Shown piece by piece: positions 17,066 to 25,119 of a stretch of DNA of 39,739 nucleotides (the first letter of the stretch is position 1; each line of letters starts with the position of its first letter). The stretch comes from JACZWL01 sp046756445. GTDB taxonomy: Bacteria; Pseudomonadota; Gammaproteobacteria; Steroidobacterales; Woeseiaceae. Under the pieces are notes generated by a model that had not been told where the DNA came from, searched no databases, and saw nothing but the letters and a program-made list of their open reading frames with translations. Location: NCBI GenBank assembly GCA_046756445.1, contig JBHHWI010000016.1, positions 1 to 39,739 of the forward strand, in the 5' to 3' direction. The position numbers were made by a program, and so were the translations under genes.

Positions 17066-18896
17066 GTGCGAACTCCTCCTTCCAGGACTCGTCTGCTTGG
17101 GTTTCAGGCTGGTCGCGCTTGTCCAGGATGATGTTTTCCAGCACCAGGTAATCCATCTCGGTGCGCATGAAGCAGCGATAGGCATCCTCCGGCGTGCAGA
17201 CGATCGGTTCGCCGCGCACGTTGAATGACGTATTCACCAGGACCGCGCAGCCGGTTCTGGCGTGGAAAGCCTCCACCAGCTTATGGAATCGCTCATTGGT
17301 CTCGCGGTGAACCGTCTGAAGCCGCGCCGAATAGTTGACGTGTGTCACGGCGGGAATCTCCGATCTGGGCACATTGAGTTTCTCGATGCCGAACAGGGCC
17401 TGTTGCTCCGGCGTCATCGCGATGCGTTTGTCCTCAACGACGTCCGCGACCATCAGCATGTACGGGCTCTCCCTTTCGAACTCGAACCAGTCCGACACGC
17501 GCTCCGCCAGCACCGCCGGCGCAAACGGACGAAACGATTCCCGGTATTTGATTTTGAGGTTCATTACGGATTGCATGGTTTTGCTGCGCGGGTCTCCGAG
17601 AATCGAGCGGGCGCCCAGCGCGCGCGGGCCGAATTCCATTCGCCCCTGGAACCAGCCGACCACGTTGTCCCGATCGAGCAGCTCCGCCAGGTGCGGCAGC
17701 AGCGCGGCATCATCCATGCGATCGTAAACCGCGCCGACGGATTCCAGGTAGCTCGTGATCTCATTCTCGGTGAACCGAGGTCCCAGAAACGACCCGCTCA
17801 TGGCGTCGGCGCCGTTTTGCCTGCGTGGCTTGCCCAGGTATTCATGCCAGACCGACAACGCCGCGCCGGGTGCTCCGCCGGCATCTCCCGCAGCCGGCTG
17901 CACCCAGATGTTCTCGAACGGCCCTTCGCGATGTATCCGGCCGTTCGCCACGCAATTCAGCGCAACCCCGCCGGCAAGGCAAAGATTCTCGACCGCCAGT
18001 TCCGCGTGCACCGTCCGCGCGAGCCGCATTACGGCGTCCTCGATTACCTCCTGGATTGACGCCGCGATATTCATTTCCCGTGCCGTTAGCGGCGACTCCG
18101 GCCGTCTCGGCGGCCCCCCGAACAGTTCCGCGAATCCGGCATTGGTCATCGTCAGGCCGGTCGCGTAATTGAAGTAGGCCATGTTCAGCCGAAAGCTGCC
18201 GTCTTGCTTCAGCGTCACCAGCTTGTCCAGAATCAGGTCCGTATATACCGGCTCCCCGTAGGGCGCCAGGCCCATCAGCTTGTATTCGCCGGAGTTGACC
18301 CTGAAGCCGGTAAAGTAAGTGAACGCGGAGTAGAGCAAGCCGAGGGAATGGGGAAAATCGATCTCCCATTGCGCCGTCAGCGTCTCGCCCTCGCCCAGCC
18401 AGACGCTGGTCGTCGCCCACTCTCCGACGCCGTCCATGCATAACACGCCGGCGCGCTCGAAGGGGCTTGCAAAAAACGCCGAGGCGGCGTGCGCCTGATG
18501 ATGTTCGGTAAACAGCAACTTGGGCAATTCGTCGCGGCCACAGCCACCGAGATCCGCCAGGGATTTCCTTAACTGGTCTTTCAAAAACAGCTTTTCCTTC
18601 AGCCAGACGGGCATGGCCATCGCGAAAGAGCGAAAACCGACGGGCGCATAGGCAAGATAGGTCTCCAGCAGGCGCTCGAACTTGATCAGCGGCTTGTCGT
18701 AGAAAACGATGTAGTCGAGGTCGGTCAGGCTCAGATCCGTCTCCGCCAGACAGTAGGCAATGGCGCCACCCGGAAAACGGGCATCGTGCTTCTTTCGGGA
18801 GAACCGTTCTTCCTGTGCCGCGGCAACCAGATCGCCGTCGCTCAGGATCGCCGCGGCGCTGTCGTGATAAAAAGCGGAGATGCCGAGGATGTTCAT
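17058..18896 (-). CDS. NodU/SxtI-type O-carbamoyltransferase
   Basis: 612 residues, full length for the family. It transfers the carbamoyl group of carbamoyl phosphate, through a carbamoyl-adenylate, to a hydroxyl of an acceptor. Seen: N-terminal ILGISAFYHDSAAAI, the metal-binding TEHHQAHAASAFF with His132, His133 and His136, LCMDGVGEW, SGEYKLMGLAPYG, LAGGVALNCVANGR, and the C-terminal domain with WFQGRMEFGPRALGARSIL and VNTSFNVRGEPIV. ATG at 18896 gives the family N-terminus; an upstream TTG at 18920 is possible. It heads the SxtJ and DUF5989 pair by overlapping starts. The SGNH hydrolase upstream ends 116 bp away. The acceptor is likely a surface sugar, by context. Confidence 0.95.
   Translation of the reverse strand: MNILGISAFYHDSAAAILSDGDLVAAAQEERFSRKKHDARFPGGAIAYCLAETDLSLTDLDYIVFYDKPLIKFERLLETYLAYAPVGFRSFAMAMPVWLKEKLFLKDQLRKSLADLGGCGRDELPKLLFTEHHQAHAASAFFASPFERAGVLCMDGVGEWATTSVWLGEGETLTAQWEIDFPHSLGLLYSAFTYFTGFRVNSGEYKLMGLAPYGEPVYTDLILDKLVTLKQDGSFRLNMAYFNYATGLTMTNAGFAELFGGPPRRPESPLTAREMNIAASIQEVIEDAVMRLARTVHAELAVENLCLAGGVALNCVANGRIHREGPFENIWVQPAAGDAGGAPGAALSVWHEYLGKPRRQNGADAMSGSFLGPRFTENEITSYLESVGAVYDRMDDAALLPHLAELLDRDNVVGWFQGRMEFGPRALGARSILGDPRSKTMQSVMNLKIKYRESFRPFAPAVLAERVSDWFEFERESPYMLMVADVVEDKRIAMTPEQQALFGIEKLNVPRSEIPAVTHVNYSARLQTVHRETNERFHKLVEAFHARTGCAVLVNTSFNVRGEPIVCTPEDAYRCFMRTEMDYLVLENIILDKRDQPETQADESWKEEFALD
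17073..17081 (-). promoter_or_regulatory. Strong ribosome-binding site for the SxtJ-like gene
   Basis: AAGGAGGAG on the minus strand lies inside the last codons of the carbamoyltransferase gene, with a 7-base spacer to TTG at 17065. It is the best Shine-Dalgarno match in the region and supports the TTG start and coupled translation. Confidence 0.75.
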
Positions 18897-19012
18897 GTGA
18901 TGTCGCCGCTCCTGGCGCAAAAACGAAGCCCCCTAACCAGGGCGGACCCGATAATCCGTGTTTCAATCAATATCCTATTACCGCGGCTTTTGCCAGGACA
19001 CCGTCCCAAAAC

Positions 19013-20155
19013 TTACGGTTCTCGCCCGGGACGGATTGATGCATCCAGCAGGGCGCGCTCGGTTATCTGATCCGAGATGCAGGCCGCGACCCGCTCGGAG
19101 AACTGGGCCGAGTAGTGTACGACGTCCACGTACACCGGCCCCGCATCGTCATCCTGAATCTCCGCACACCACAGGAAGTTGTCGCCCAGGAGATCCTGCT
19201 CGATGAGAGACTGAACCGACCGGTAGCCCTGCCTCGAGTAAAGGTGACGCGGAATGCTGTCGAGACTGAATGGATGCCTTCTCTGGTCGTATGCGAAGGT
19301 CGGCACCGGCTGCCACACGAACACGGACTGGACCGCATGCGACGCCGCAACGGCCTCGATGATGCCTTTGTTGGACAGGTATCGGTCGATGGCGCGCTGG
19401 ATGATGACGGGATCCTCGTAGTCGACGGTCTCGGCCACAGCCTGTCTGCCTATGACGCGGGCCAAGGGCGACTGTGACAGCAATTCCAGCGCCCTGCTCC
19501 CCGGGTCCTGGGTCACTCGCCTGAGCCGGCGCGTGTACAGCGGTTCATCGGCCCTGGCGTAGTAGAAATCGTTCAGGCCATCGATGAACACGGCCAGGTC
19601 CGGGGCGTGACCGTTCGCCACGAGCTGCGTGAACAGGACGCGCTCCTGAGTCGAGTAGTAGTGCCCGCGGCCGAAGTTGTAGACGCGCACGTTAGCATCG
19701 AGCTGTGATGCGAGGCGCTCTTGCAGATACGACGCGATCGTCTCGTTGTCCGCCACGCCGTATCCGAAGGCCGTGGAGCCGCCGAAGACGAACACGTTGA
19801 TGGGGTCCGGTTGCGGAGGCCACGGGGCCTGATTCGCGCTGAAGCGAAAGCCGACTTCGTGCACATTGACGTACTCACCGCGATAGGGGGACTCCGTGAA
19901 CTGCGTGAACGGCTCGTAGACGAACTTGCGCGACCAGGTTTCCGCGAGCAGCGCCCGGACCTCCCGCTCGCTGCGGTGAGGGTATCCCCGCATCAGCAGA
20001 TCGAAGCCGTATTTTTCCGCCACCGGGCTGTCGCCGCTCAGGCGGTCCTTGACGTGGAAAAAGGCCAGCAGAAAGACGTTGAGCAGCAGAAACAGGACGA
20101 CGGTATTGACAATGATCAGCGCCCCGGACTGGTACCAGCGGATCAGGCGGCGCAT
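19013..20155 (-). CDS. Membrane-anchored SGNH/GDSL hydrolase family protein
   Basis: About 380 residues. An N-terminal membrane span at about 11-33 places the catalytic domain in the periplasm. SGNH blocks are visible: block I VFGGSTAFGYG with Ser127, block II YNFGRGHYYSTQE, block III IDGLNDFYYA with Asn195, and block V VDVVHYS with Asp344 and His347. Known members remove or transfer acyl groups on lipids and polysaccharides; which applies here is not readable. ATG at 20155 is chosen because it precedes the membrane span; GTG at 20185 is an alternative, and the frame stays open beyond. Same strand as the carbamoyltransferase 116 bp downstream, and divergent from the methyltransferase at 20342. 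Confidence 0.85.
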   Translation of the reverse strand: MRRLIRWYQSGALIIVNTVVLFLLLNVFLLAFFHVKDRLSGDSPVAEKYGFDLLMRGYPHRSEREVRALLAETWSRKFVYEPFTQFTESPYRGEYVNVHEVGFRFSANQAPWPPQPDPINVFVFGGSTAFGYGVADNETIASYLQERLASQLDANVRVYNFGRGHYYSTQERVLFTQLVANGHAPDLAVFIDGLNDFYYARADEPLYTRRLRRVTQDPGSRALELLSQSPLARVIGRQAVAETVDYEDPVIIQRAIDRYLSNKGIIEAVAASHAVQSVFVWQPVPTFAYDQRRHPFSLDSIPRHLYSRQGYRSVQSLIEQDLLGDNFLWCAEIQDDDAGPVYVDVVHYSAQFSERVAACISDQITERALLDASIRPGREP

Positions 20156-20341
20156 GCCGCCGAGGAGCTTGCGGGAGTAACTCACCGCACGATCCGGATC
20201 GGCCTGAAACGTCTCACGTAGCCGTCCTCGCTGGCGACTTTGCGACTGCGCAGAGTATGACCGAATGAATGAAGGCACTTCAATCCCGCAGGGATATTCC
20301 CTATCATTCGCCCGACTCGACGAGCCGACCACGAGACAGCC

Positions 20342-20953
20342 ATGCGAGAAGTCTTCGAGGACATCTACGATCACAATAAATGGGGACACGGCTCGGGGGC
20401 CGGCTCACTGCCGCGACATACGCGCGGCTATGTCGGCATGTTGCAGGACTTCATCAGGGGCCACGATGTCGGGACCGTCGTGGACCTGGGATGCGGCGAC
20501 TGGCAGTTCTCGCGCTTCATCGACTGGGGCGGCGTTCGATATTACGGCCTGGACCTCGTGCGCTCGGTCATAGATCGAAACAGGGAACGCTATGCCGGAC
20601 CCAACATCGAGTTTCGCCTGTTCTCCGGCGATTTCGACGACCTGCCCGAGGGCGATTTGCTGCTCGCCAAGGATGTCCTGCAGCACTGGTCGAACGAGTC
20701 CGTCAGGACCTTTCTGCCGGTGCTGAAGCGCTATCGCTACAGCCTGATCACCAACTGCGTGGACCCCCGGGGCGAGACGGAGAATATCGACATCGAAGAT
20801 GGCGGGTACCGCTACCTGGACATTCGCCTGCCACCGTTCAACGTTGACGCGACCGAGCATTTCTCCTTTACCAACCACCGACCGTTCCCGCTTCGCTACC
20901 TGAAGCCGGTGCGGTGGCTGAAACGGGTGTTGCTGGTGCAGTCAGAGCACTGA
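20342..20953 (+). CDS. Class I SAM-dependent methyltransferase
   Basis: 203 residues. SAM motif TVVDLGCGDWQFSRFI is at about 45-60, YYGLDLV is the acidic second strand, and LLAKDVLQHWSNE is motif IV. The fold is a bare methyltransferase domain without extra domains, so the substrate is undefined. It is divergent from the SGNH hydrolase and followed 54 bp later by the GT9 glycosyltransferase, with which it is probably co-transcribed. Context suggests action on a cell-surface saccharide or lipid intermediate. Confidence 0.85.
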   Translation: MREVFEDIYDHNKWGHGSGAGSLPRHTRGYVGMLQDFIRGHDVGTVVDLGCGDWQFSRFIDWGGVRYYGLDLVRSVIDRNRERYAGPNIEFRLFSGDFDDLPEGDLLLAKDVLQHWSNESVRTFLPVLKRYRYSLITNCVDPRGETENIDIEDGGYRYLDIRLPPFNVDATEHFSFTNHRPFPLRYLKPVRWLKRVLLVQSEH

Positions 20954-21007
20954 CTCGGGGATCATCCGGCAGCCTGACCCTGTGCAGCAGGCGCTTGCAT
21001 CGCTTCC

Positions 21008-22066
21008 ATGAAGATTCTCGTCATACAACAAAAACGCATCGGTGATGTCCTCGTCTCCACGGCGTTGTGCAACAACCTGCGACAATATATGCCCGGCGCC
21101 GAGATACATTACCTCGTCTTCAGCTTTACCGAAGAAGTGGTCACCGGCAATCCGAACATCGACGAGATCGTGCTATTCGAGGACAGTGACCGGACACCGT
21201 TCAACATGCTCAGGTTTGCCCTGAAGATTCGTCGCAGTGCCTATGATGTCGTCATAGACCCGTACACGAAACCGGAGTCGCGGTTTTTCACGATGCTGTC
21301 CGGCGCTAAGACCAGAATCTCGTTCCGCTCACGCGGCGGTATATACAACGTTACCGTTCCACACAAGGAATATCCTCCCGATGCCTGTGGAACGGTGTTG
21401 ACCGACCGTCTCAACCTTCTGAGACCATTGCTCGGCGAGGAGGTCCATCTGGATCCGAAGCACAGGATCTTTCTGTCAGAGGACGAAATCGGGCATGGAA
21501 AACGACTGCTTGAAGCACAGGGAATCAATCCGCAGAAACCCATTGCCGTCTTCGGCATCTTCGGCAGTGTCAGCGACAAGACCTATCCGGAAGATTACAT
21601 GTTGACTCTGATGGACTGGTTTCAGGGCCGGTTCAAGGCGCAGATCATGCTGAACTATTTCCCGGAACAGGCGGCCGACGCCAGGCGCTTCTATCAGTCG
21701 ATGACCAATCGGCAGAACGTGTTTCCGGATCTCGTCAGCCACGACCTGCGCAACCTCGCCGCCGTTTTGTCGCATGTCACGCTATACATCGGCAACGACT
21801 CCGGGCACACCCACATCGCGAAGTCGATGAATGTCCCGACCTTCACGATTTGTGCACCGTTTGTCGCCAGGCACACCTGGGGCATCCTGGATGACCTGAA
21901 GAGCAACGACTCAGTGGACGTCAGCGACCTGTTGCCCGAGGAGACCAGGGACCTCACGCCGCGGCAGTTGGTAGCCAGATCGGCGCAGCTTTATCGCAAG
22001 ATGGACCCGGAGTCGGTGATGCGGAAGATCGAAGCGTGGCTGCGCACAAACGACTTCGAGACGTAA
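21008..22066 (+). CDS. GT9 family glycosyltransferase (heptosyltransferase-like)
   Basis: 352 residues, normal for ADP-heptose:LPS heptosyltransferases. The N-terminus MKILVIQQKRIGDVLVSTAL is the GT9 start motif with the GD pair of the acceptor site. The donor-binding motif YIGNDSGHTHIAKSMNVP sits at about 258-275. Family members add heptose or other sugars to lipid A core or O-antigen at the cytoplasmic face of the inner membrane. Histidine replaces the usual proline in the GNDSGP core, a small oddity. No clear Shine-Dalgarno is seen. It ends seven bases from the convergent membrane-anchored methyltransferase. Confidence 0.88.
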   Translation: MKILVIQQKRIGDVLVSTALCNNLRQYMPGAEIHYLVFSFTEEVVTGNPNIDEIVLFEDSDRTPFNMLRFALKIRRSAYDVVIDPYTKPESRFFTMLSGAKTRISFRSRGGIYNVTVPHKEYPPDACGTVLTDRLNLLRPLLGEEVHLDPKHRIFLSEDEIGHGKRLLEAQGINPQKPIAVFGIFGSVSDKTYPEDYMLTLMDWFQGRFKAQIMLNYFPEQAADARRFYQSMTNRQNVFPDLVSHDLRNLAAVLSHVTLYIGNDSGHTHIAKSMNVPTFTICAPFVARHTWGILDDLKSNDSVDVSDLLPEETRDLTPRQLVARSAQLYRKMDPESVMRKIEAWLRTNDFET

Positions 22067-22072
22067 GCGCTG

Positions 22073-22726
22073 CTACTGCTGAGCCAGCAAGACCTGATAT
22101 TCATCCATCAGAATCCGCCAGCCGCGGCCGAGCATGTATTCGATTGCCAGCTTGCCCTTGCCGCCATTCGGTAATCTGCAGTCATCGATCAGCACCAGCG
22201 TATTCTCGTGCAGGCGCCCCTCGATCGCCTTGAATTCGGCGAGGTGATGCTGCTGGCTGGCTCTCTGGATCGACGTGTCGTCTTTGTCGTAGTCATAGCT
22301 GTCCAGATACAGGAAATCGACCGGTTGGTCGAACGCCGCCAGGAAGGCCAGGGAGTCCTGAAGGTGCCATCTGACGAAATCGTCCAGACCCTGCCGCGAG
22401 ACCTCGGCCTTGGCTTCATTGATGGATTCCTCGGCGATGTCGACGGAGTGCAGCAGTGCATCGTTCTGCTTTGCCCAGCTTCCGAAGACGATGGTCGAGG
22501 CGCCGTTGCTCTTGGCCCCGCGCAATCCGATTCGTGCCGTGCCGGTCTCGACCAGCACGGCTGCCTGACGTTCTGACAGCAGCTCCAGCGTCTTTCTGAA
22601 GCTGTCGCGCCGCTTGCCGAAATTATGTCTCAGTGACAGAAACGGATAGAGTGACTTGTGCCGCATGGCGCGAACAAGCAACCAGGCCAGTACCAGGGTG
22701 AGAAATGCGAGCAGCGCAATTTTCAC
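22073..22726 (-). CDS. Membrane-anchored class I methyltransferase-like protein
   Basis: 217 residues. The GTG start has GGAGG five bases upstream. Residues 2-19 form one hydrophobic span with positive residues after it, so the rest is predicted to face the cytoplasm. The soluble part reads as a Methyltransf_24-like fold: VLVETGTARIG (58-68) in the SAM-binding position, SVDIAEESI as the second strand, FLYLDSYDYD (138-147), and VLIDDC (178-183). The glycine-rich loop is ETGTARIG rather than the usual ExGxxxG, a modest deviation. Last gene of a minus-strand run after the P1 peptidase. Substrate unknown. Confidence 0.72.
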   Translation of the reverse strand: MKIALLAFLTLVLAWLLVRAMRHKSLYPFLSLRHNFGKRRDSFRKTLELLSERQAAVLVETGTARIGLRGAKSNGASTIVFGSWAKQNDALLHSVDIAEESINEAKAEVSRQGLDDFVRWHLQDSLAFLAAFDQPVDFLYLDSYDYDKDDTSIQRASQQHHLAEFKAIEGRLHENTLVLIDDCRLPNGGKGKLAIEYMLGRGWRILMDEYQVLLAQQ

Positions 22727-22792
22727 GGGGTCCTCCCGGTCGATGCCGTCGTCAGGCCGAATTGCAGGGGATGTGCCCGAGACGGGGTCTCG

Positions 22793-23974
22793 TCACTTTT
22801 CCCTTCCCGGTGGCAGGGTCCTGTCCCAGTTCAGCGCATTGTATTTCTCGAGAATCGCACGAACCTCGTCGATGGGTATCGCCTGCCGCGCGCCGCGGGA
22901 GCTTTTGACGGTCGTGGCCGTGAATACGGCGTTATAGATCGCCTCCTCGGTGGCCTCGGCGGTGGCGGCAAACAGCGGCGACATCGAGTCGTTCACCAGC
23001 GACAGGCTTTCGACCGGGCTCTTGCTCGTCCTCGGCCGCCTGACGGTCTCATCGGTCGAGAAGGCGATGACATAGTCGCCCGAGCCGTTGCTGGCGTACG
23101 AACCCGTGCGCGCCAGGCCCATGATCGCCCGCATGGCCAGCCGATCCAGAGAGCGTGCATTCAGTGGCGCATCGGTCGCGACGACGATCATGATCGAGCC
23201 GTCTTCGCCGTCTTTACCGTCACCGGCGGATTCGAGGTCATCCCGGTACGGGTAATCGTTCAGTTCCCGCCCTACCGGCGCGCCGTTGATGGTCAGGACG
23301 CCACCGTAATTGGTTTGTACCAGCACACCGATGGTGTAGCCGCCCAGTGACCCGGGCAGCACCCGGGAACTCGTGCCGATGCCGCCTTTCCAGCCGAATG
23401 CCTGAGTGCCGGTGCCGGCGCCGACGCTGCCCTCGGCGACCGGCCCATTGGTGGCATTGTTCAGCGCCTCGTATACGTGTTCACGCCTGATGGGGTCGGC
23501 CCACATGTCGTTCACGTGAGCATCATTGGTCTCGCCCACAACCGGGTTCACCGTGTGTTCGCCCATGCCCGGCTGCTCGTACACCCACGCTTTCAGGGCG
23601 TTTGCCGCGCTCCAGACGCACAGCGTGCAGGTGAGCAGTATCGGTGTCTCGATTTCCCCGAACTCGCGCACCTGCGTCTCGCCGATGAGCTTGCCATAAC
23701 CGTTGCCGACGTGGACCCACGCCGGCACCGGATGGGTATACAGGTTCCCCGGGGCGGGAATGATCGCGGTGACGCCGGTCCGGATGTCGTCGCCCTCGAT
23801 GATCGTGCTGTGGCCGACCCGGACGCCGGCGACATCCGTGATCGCATTCAGGGGCCCGGTCGGAAAGATGCCGACGGCGAGCCCGATATCCCGCGCTCTC
23901 GGTCTGTCGGCGGATCGCGCCGGGTCGCCGAGGACAAAAGCGAGAATACAAAGTGCTGTCACGATCGTTCTCAT
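22793..23974 (-). CDS. Secreted P1 family (S58) aminopeptidase
   Basis: 393 residues: signal peptide 1-22 and a DmpA/BapA-type Ntn-hydrolase fold. The family matures by cutting itself before a serine that becomes the catalytic N-terminus; the matching site is Gly259-Ser260 in EDGSIMIVVATDAPL. ITDVAGVRVGHSTI near residues 45-58, NDAHVNDM near 150, and GVLVQTNYGG near 216-225 are further signatures. Known members cleave N-terminal L- or D-residues or beta-peptides. The signal peptide places it in the periplasm. It starts 15 bp after the ferredoxin-NADP reductase stop on the same strand; the link may be only operonic. Confidence 0.92.
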   Translation of the reverse strand: MRTIVTALCILAFVLGDPARSADRPRARDIGLAVGIFPTGPLNAITDVAGVRVGHSTIIEGDDIRTGVTAIIPAPGNLYTHPVPAWVHVGNGYGKLIGETQVREFGEIETPILLTCTLCVWSAANALKAWVYEQPGMGEHTVNPVVGETNDAHVNDMWADPIRREHVYEALNNATNGPVAEGSVGAGTGTQAFGWKGGIGTSSRVLPGSLGGYTIGVLVQTNYGGVLTINGAPVGRELNDYPYRDDLESAGDGKDGEDGSIMIVVATDAPLNARSLDRLAMRAIMGLARTGSYASNGSGDYVIAFSTDETVRRPRTSKSPVESLSLVNDSMSPLFAATAEATEEAIYNAVFTATTVKSSRGARQAIPIDEVRAILEKYNALNWDRTLPPGREK

Positions 23975-23989
23975 TGCCGTGCGCCCCCC

Positions 23990-25015
23990 TCAGTCCGTGA
24001 GACCCAGTCGCTTGTGCATGATCGGGCTGGTGGTGGTGTACTGCAGGTGGACTTTCTTGTCGGGCTCGATTCTCTGCTTGATCGCAAATGCCGCCAGCGC
24101 CGCTTCGTGGAAACCGCACAGGATCAGTTTCTTCTTGCCGGGATAGAAGCTGATGTCGCCGATCGCATGGATGCCCGGCTCCGAGGTCTCGAATTTCTCG
24201 GTGTCGACGTTGACGGTCTTGCGATTGATATCCAGCCCCCAGTCCGCGATCGGGCCGAGTTTCGGGGCCAGGCCGAAGAACACCAGCACGTGATCGACCG
24301 GTATGTCGACGGCATCTCCGTCCTTGGGCTGGATCGTGACGGATGTGATGTTGCCGTCACTGCCGTGGATCGCGCTCGCCTTGGCGTTTTCCATGACGTC
24401 CATCTTTCCGGCGGCAACCAGCTTGCGCATCCTGTCCACCGAAGCCGGCACCGCCCGGTACTCGTCGCGCCGGTGCACCAGGGTGATGTGGCCGGCGGTC
24501 GTGATCAGTTCCAGCACCCAGTCGAGCGCCGAGTCGCCGCCGCCCAGAATAGCCAGCTTTTTTCCGGCGAATTGCTTCGGGTCCCGGACCCGATAGTGCA
24601 GCGTCTTGCCGGCGAATTTATCGGCATCCGGCACCCTGAGCTCACGGGGCTGAAACGAGCCCACACCGCCGGCGATCACCACGGCGCTGGCCTGAAACTG
24701 CGTCTTGGCGCTGGTCTCGACGTGAAACGTGTCGTCGGCATTCCTCGTGACGACGGTGACCTCCTCGCCGAGGTGCATGCCGTAATCGAACGGTTCGATC
24801 TGCCTGAGCAGGGCATCGGTGAGCTCCTCGCCGGAGCACACCGGGATGGCGGGGATGTCGTAGATCGGCTTGTCGGGGTAGAGCTCGCTGCACTGCCCGC
24901 CGGGCTGCCGGATGGAGTCGACGACCTCGGCCCTGAGCCCGAGCAGTCCCAGCTCGAAGACCTGGAACAGCCCGCAGGGGCCTGCGCCGACGATGACTAC
25001 GTCCGTCTGGATCAA
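23990..25015 (-). CDS. TrxR-like ferredoxin/flavodoxin-NADP reductase
   Basis: 341 residues. FAD-binding VVIVGAGPCGLFQVFELG is at about 6-23, GGQCSELYPDKPIYDIP follows, the NADPH motif LAILGGGDSALDWVLEL lies mid-protein, and the C-terminal FAD contact is IHAIGDISFYPG. The CxxC redox pair of thioredoxin reductase is absent, which defines the YumC-like ferredoxin-NADP reductases. The start is TTG at 25015: GGAG lies seven bases upstream, and it gives the family N-terminus M-I-x-T-D; no ATG is available there. Likely supplies electrons between NADPH and ferredoxin in the cytoplasm. Confidence 0.92.
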   Translation of the reverse strand: MIQTDVVIVGAGPCGLFQVFELGLLGLRAEVVDSIRQPGGQCSELYPDKPIYDIPAIPVCSGEELTDALLRQIEPFDYGMHLGEEVTVVTRNADDTFHVETSAKTQFQASAVVIAGGVGSFQPRELRVPDADKFAGKTLHYRVRDPKQFAGKKLAILGGGDSALDWVLELITTAGHITLVHRRDEYRAVPASVDRMRKLVAAGKMDVMENAKASAIHGSDGNITSVTIQPKDGDAVDIPVDHVLVFFGLAPKLGPIADWGLDINRKTVNVDTEKFETSEPGIHAIGDISFYPGKKKLILCGFHEAALAAFAIKQRIEPDKKVHLQYTTTSPIMHKRLGLTD

Positions 25016-25022
25016 CAATGTG

Positions 25023-25026
25023 CTCC
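25023..25026 (-). promoter_or_regulatory. Ribosome-binding site deciding the reductase start
   Basis: GGAG on the minus strand with seven bases to TTG at 25015 and four to the adjacent TTG at 25018. The longer spacer and the family N-terminus favour 25015. Confidence 0.5.
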
Positions 25027-25119
25027 GTCTGATCGACCGTCTGCATTGTCCGGAGTCTCGGTACAGGCTGCAATCATTTCCGCGGCAGGGTCGGGTGCCC
25101 CCGGAGGTCCCCGGCGGGA

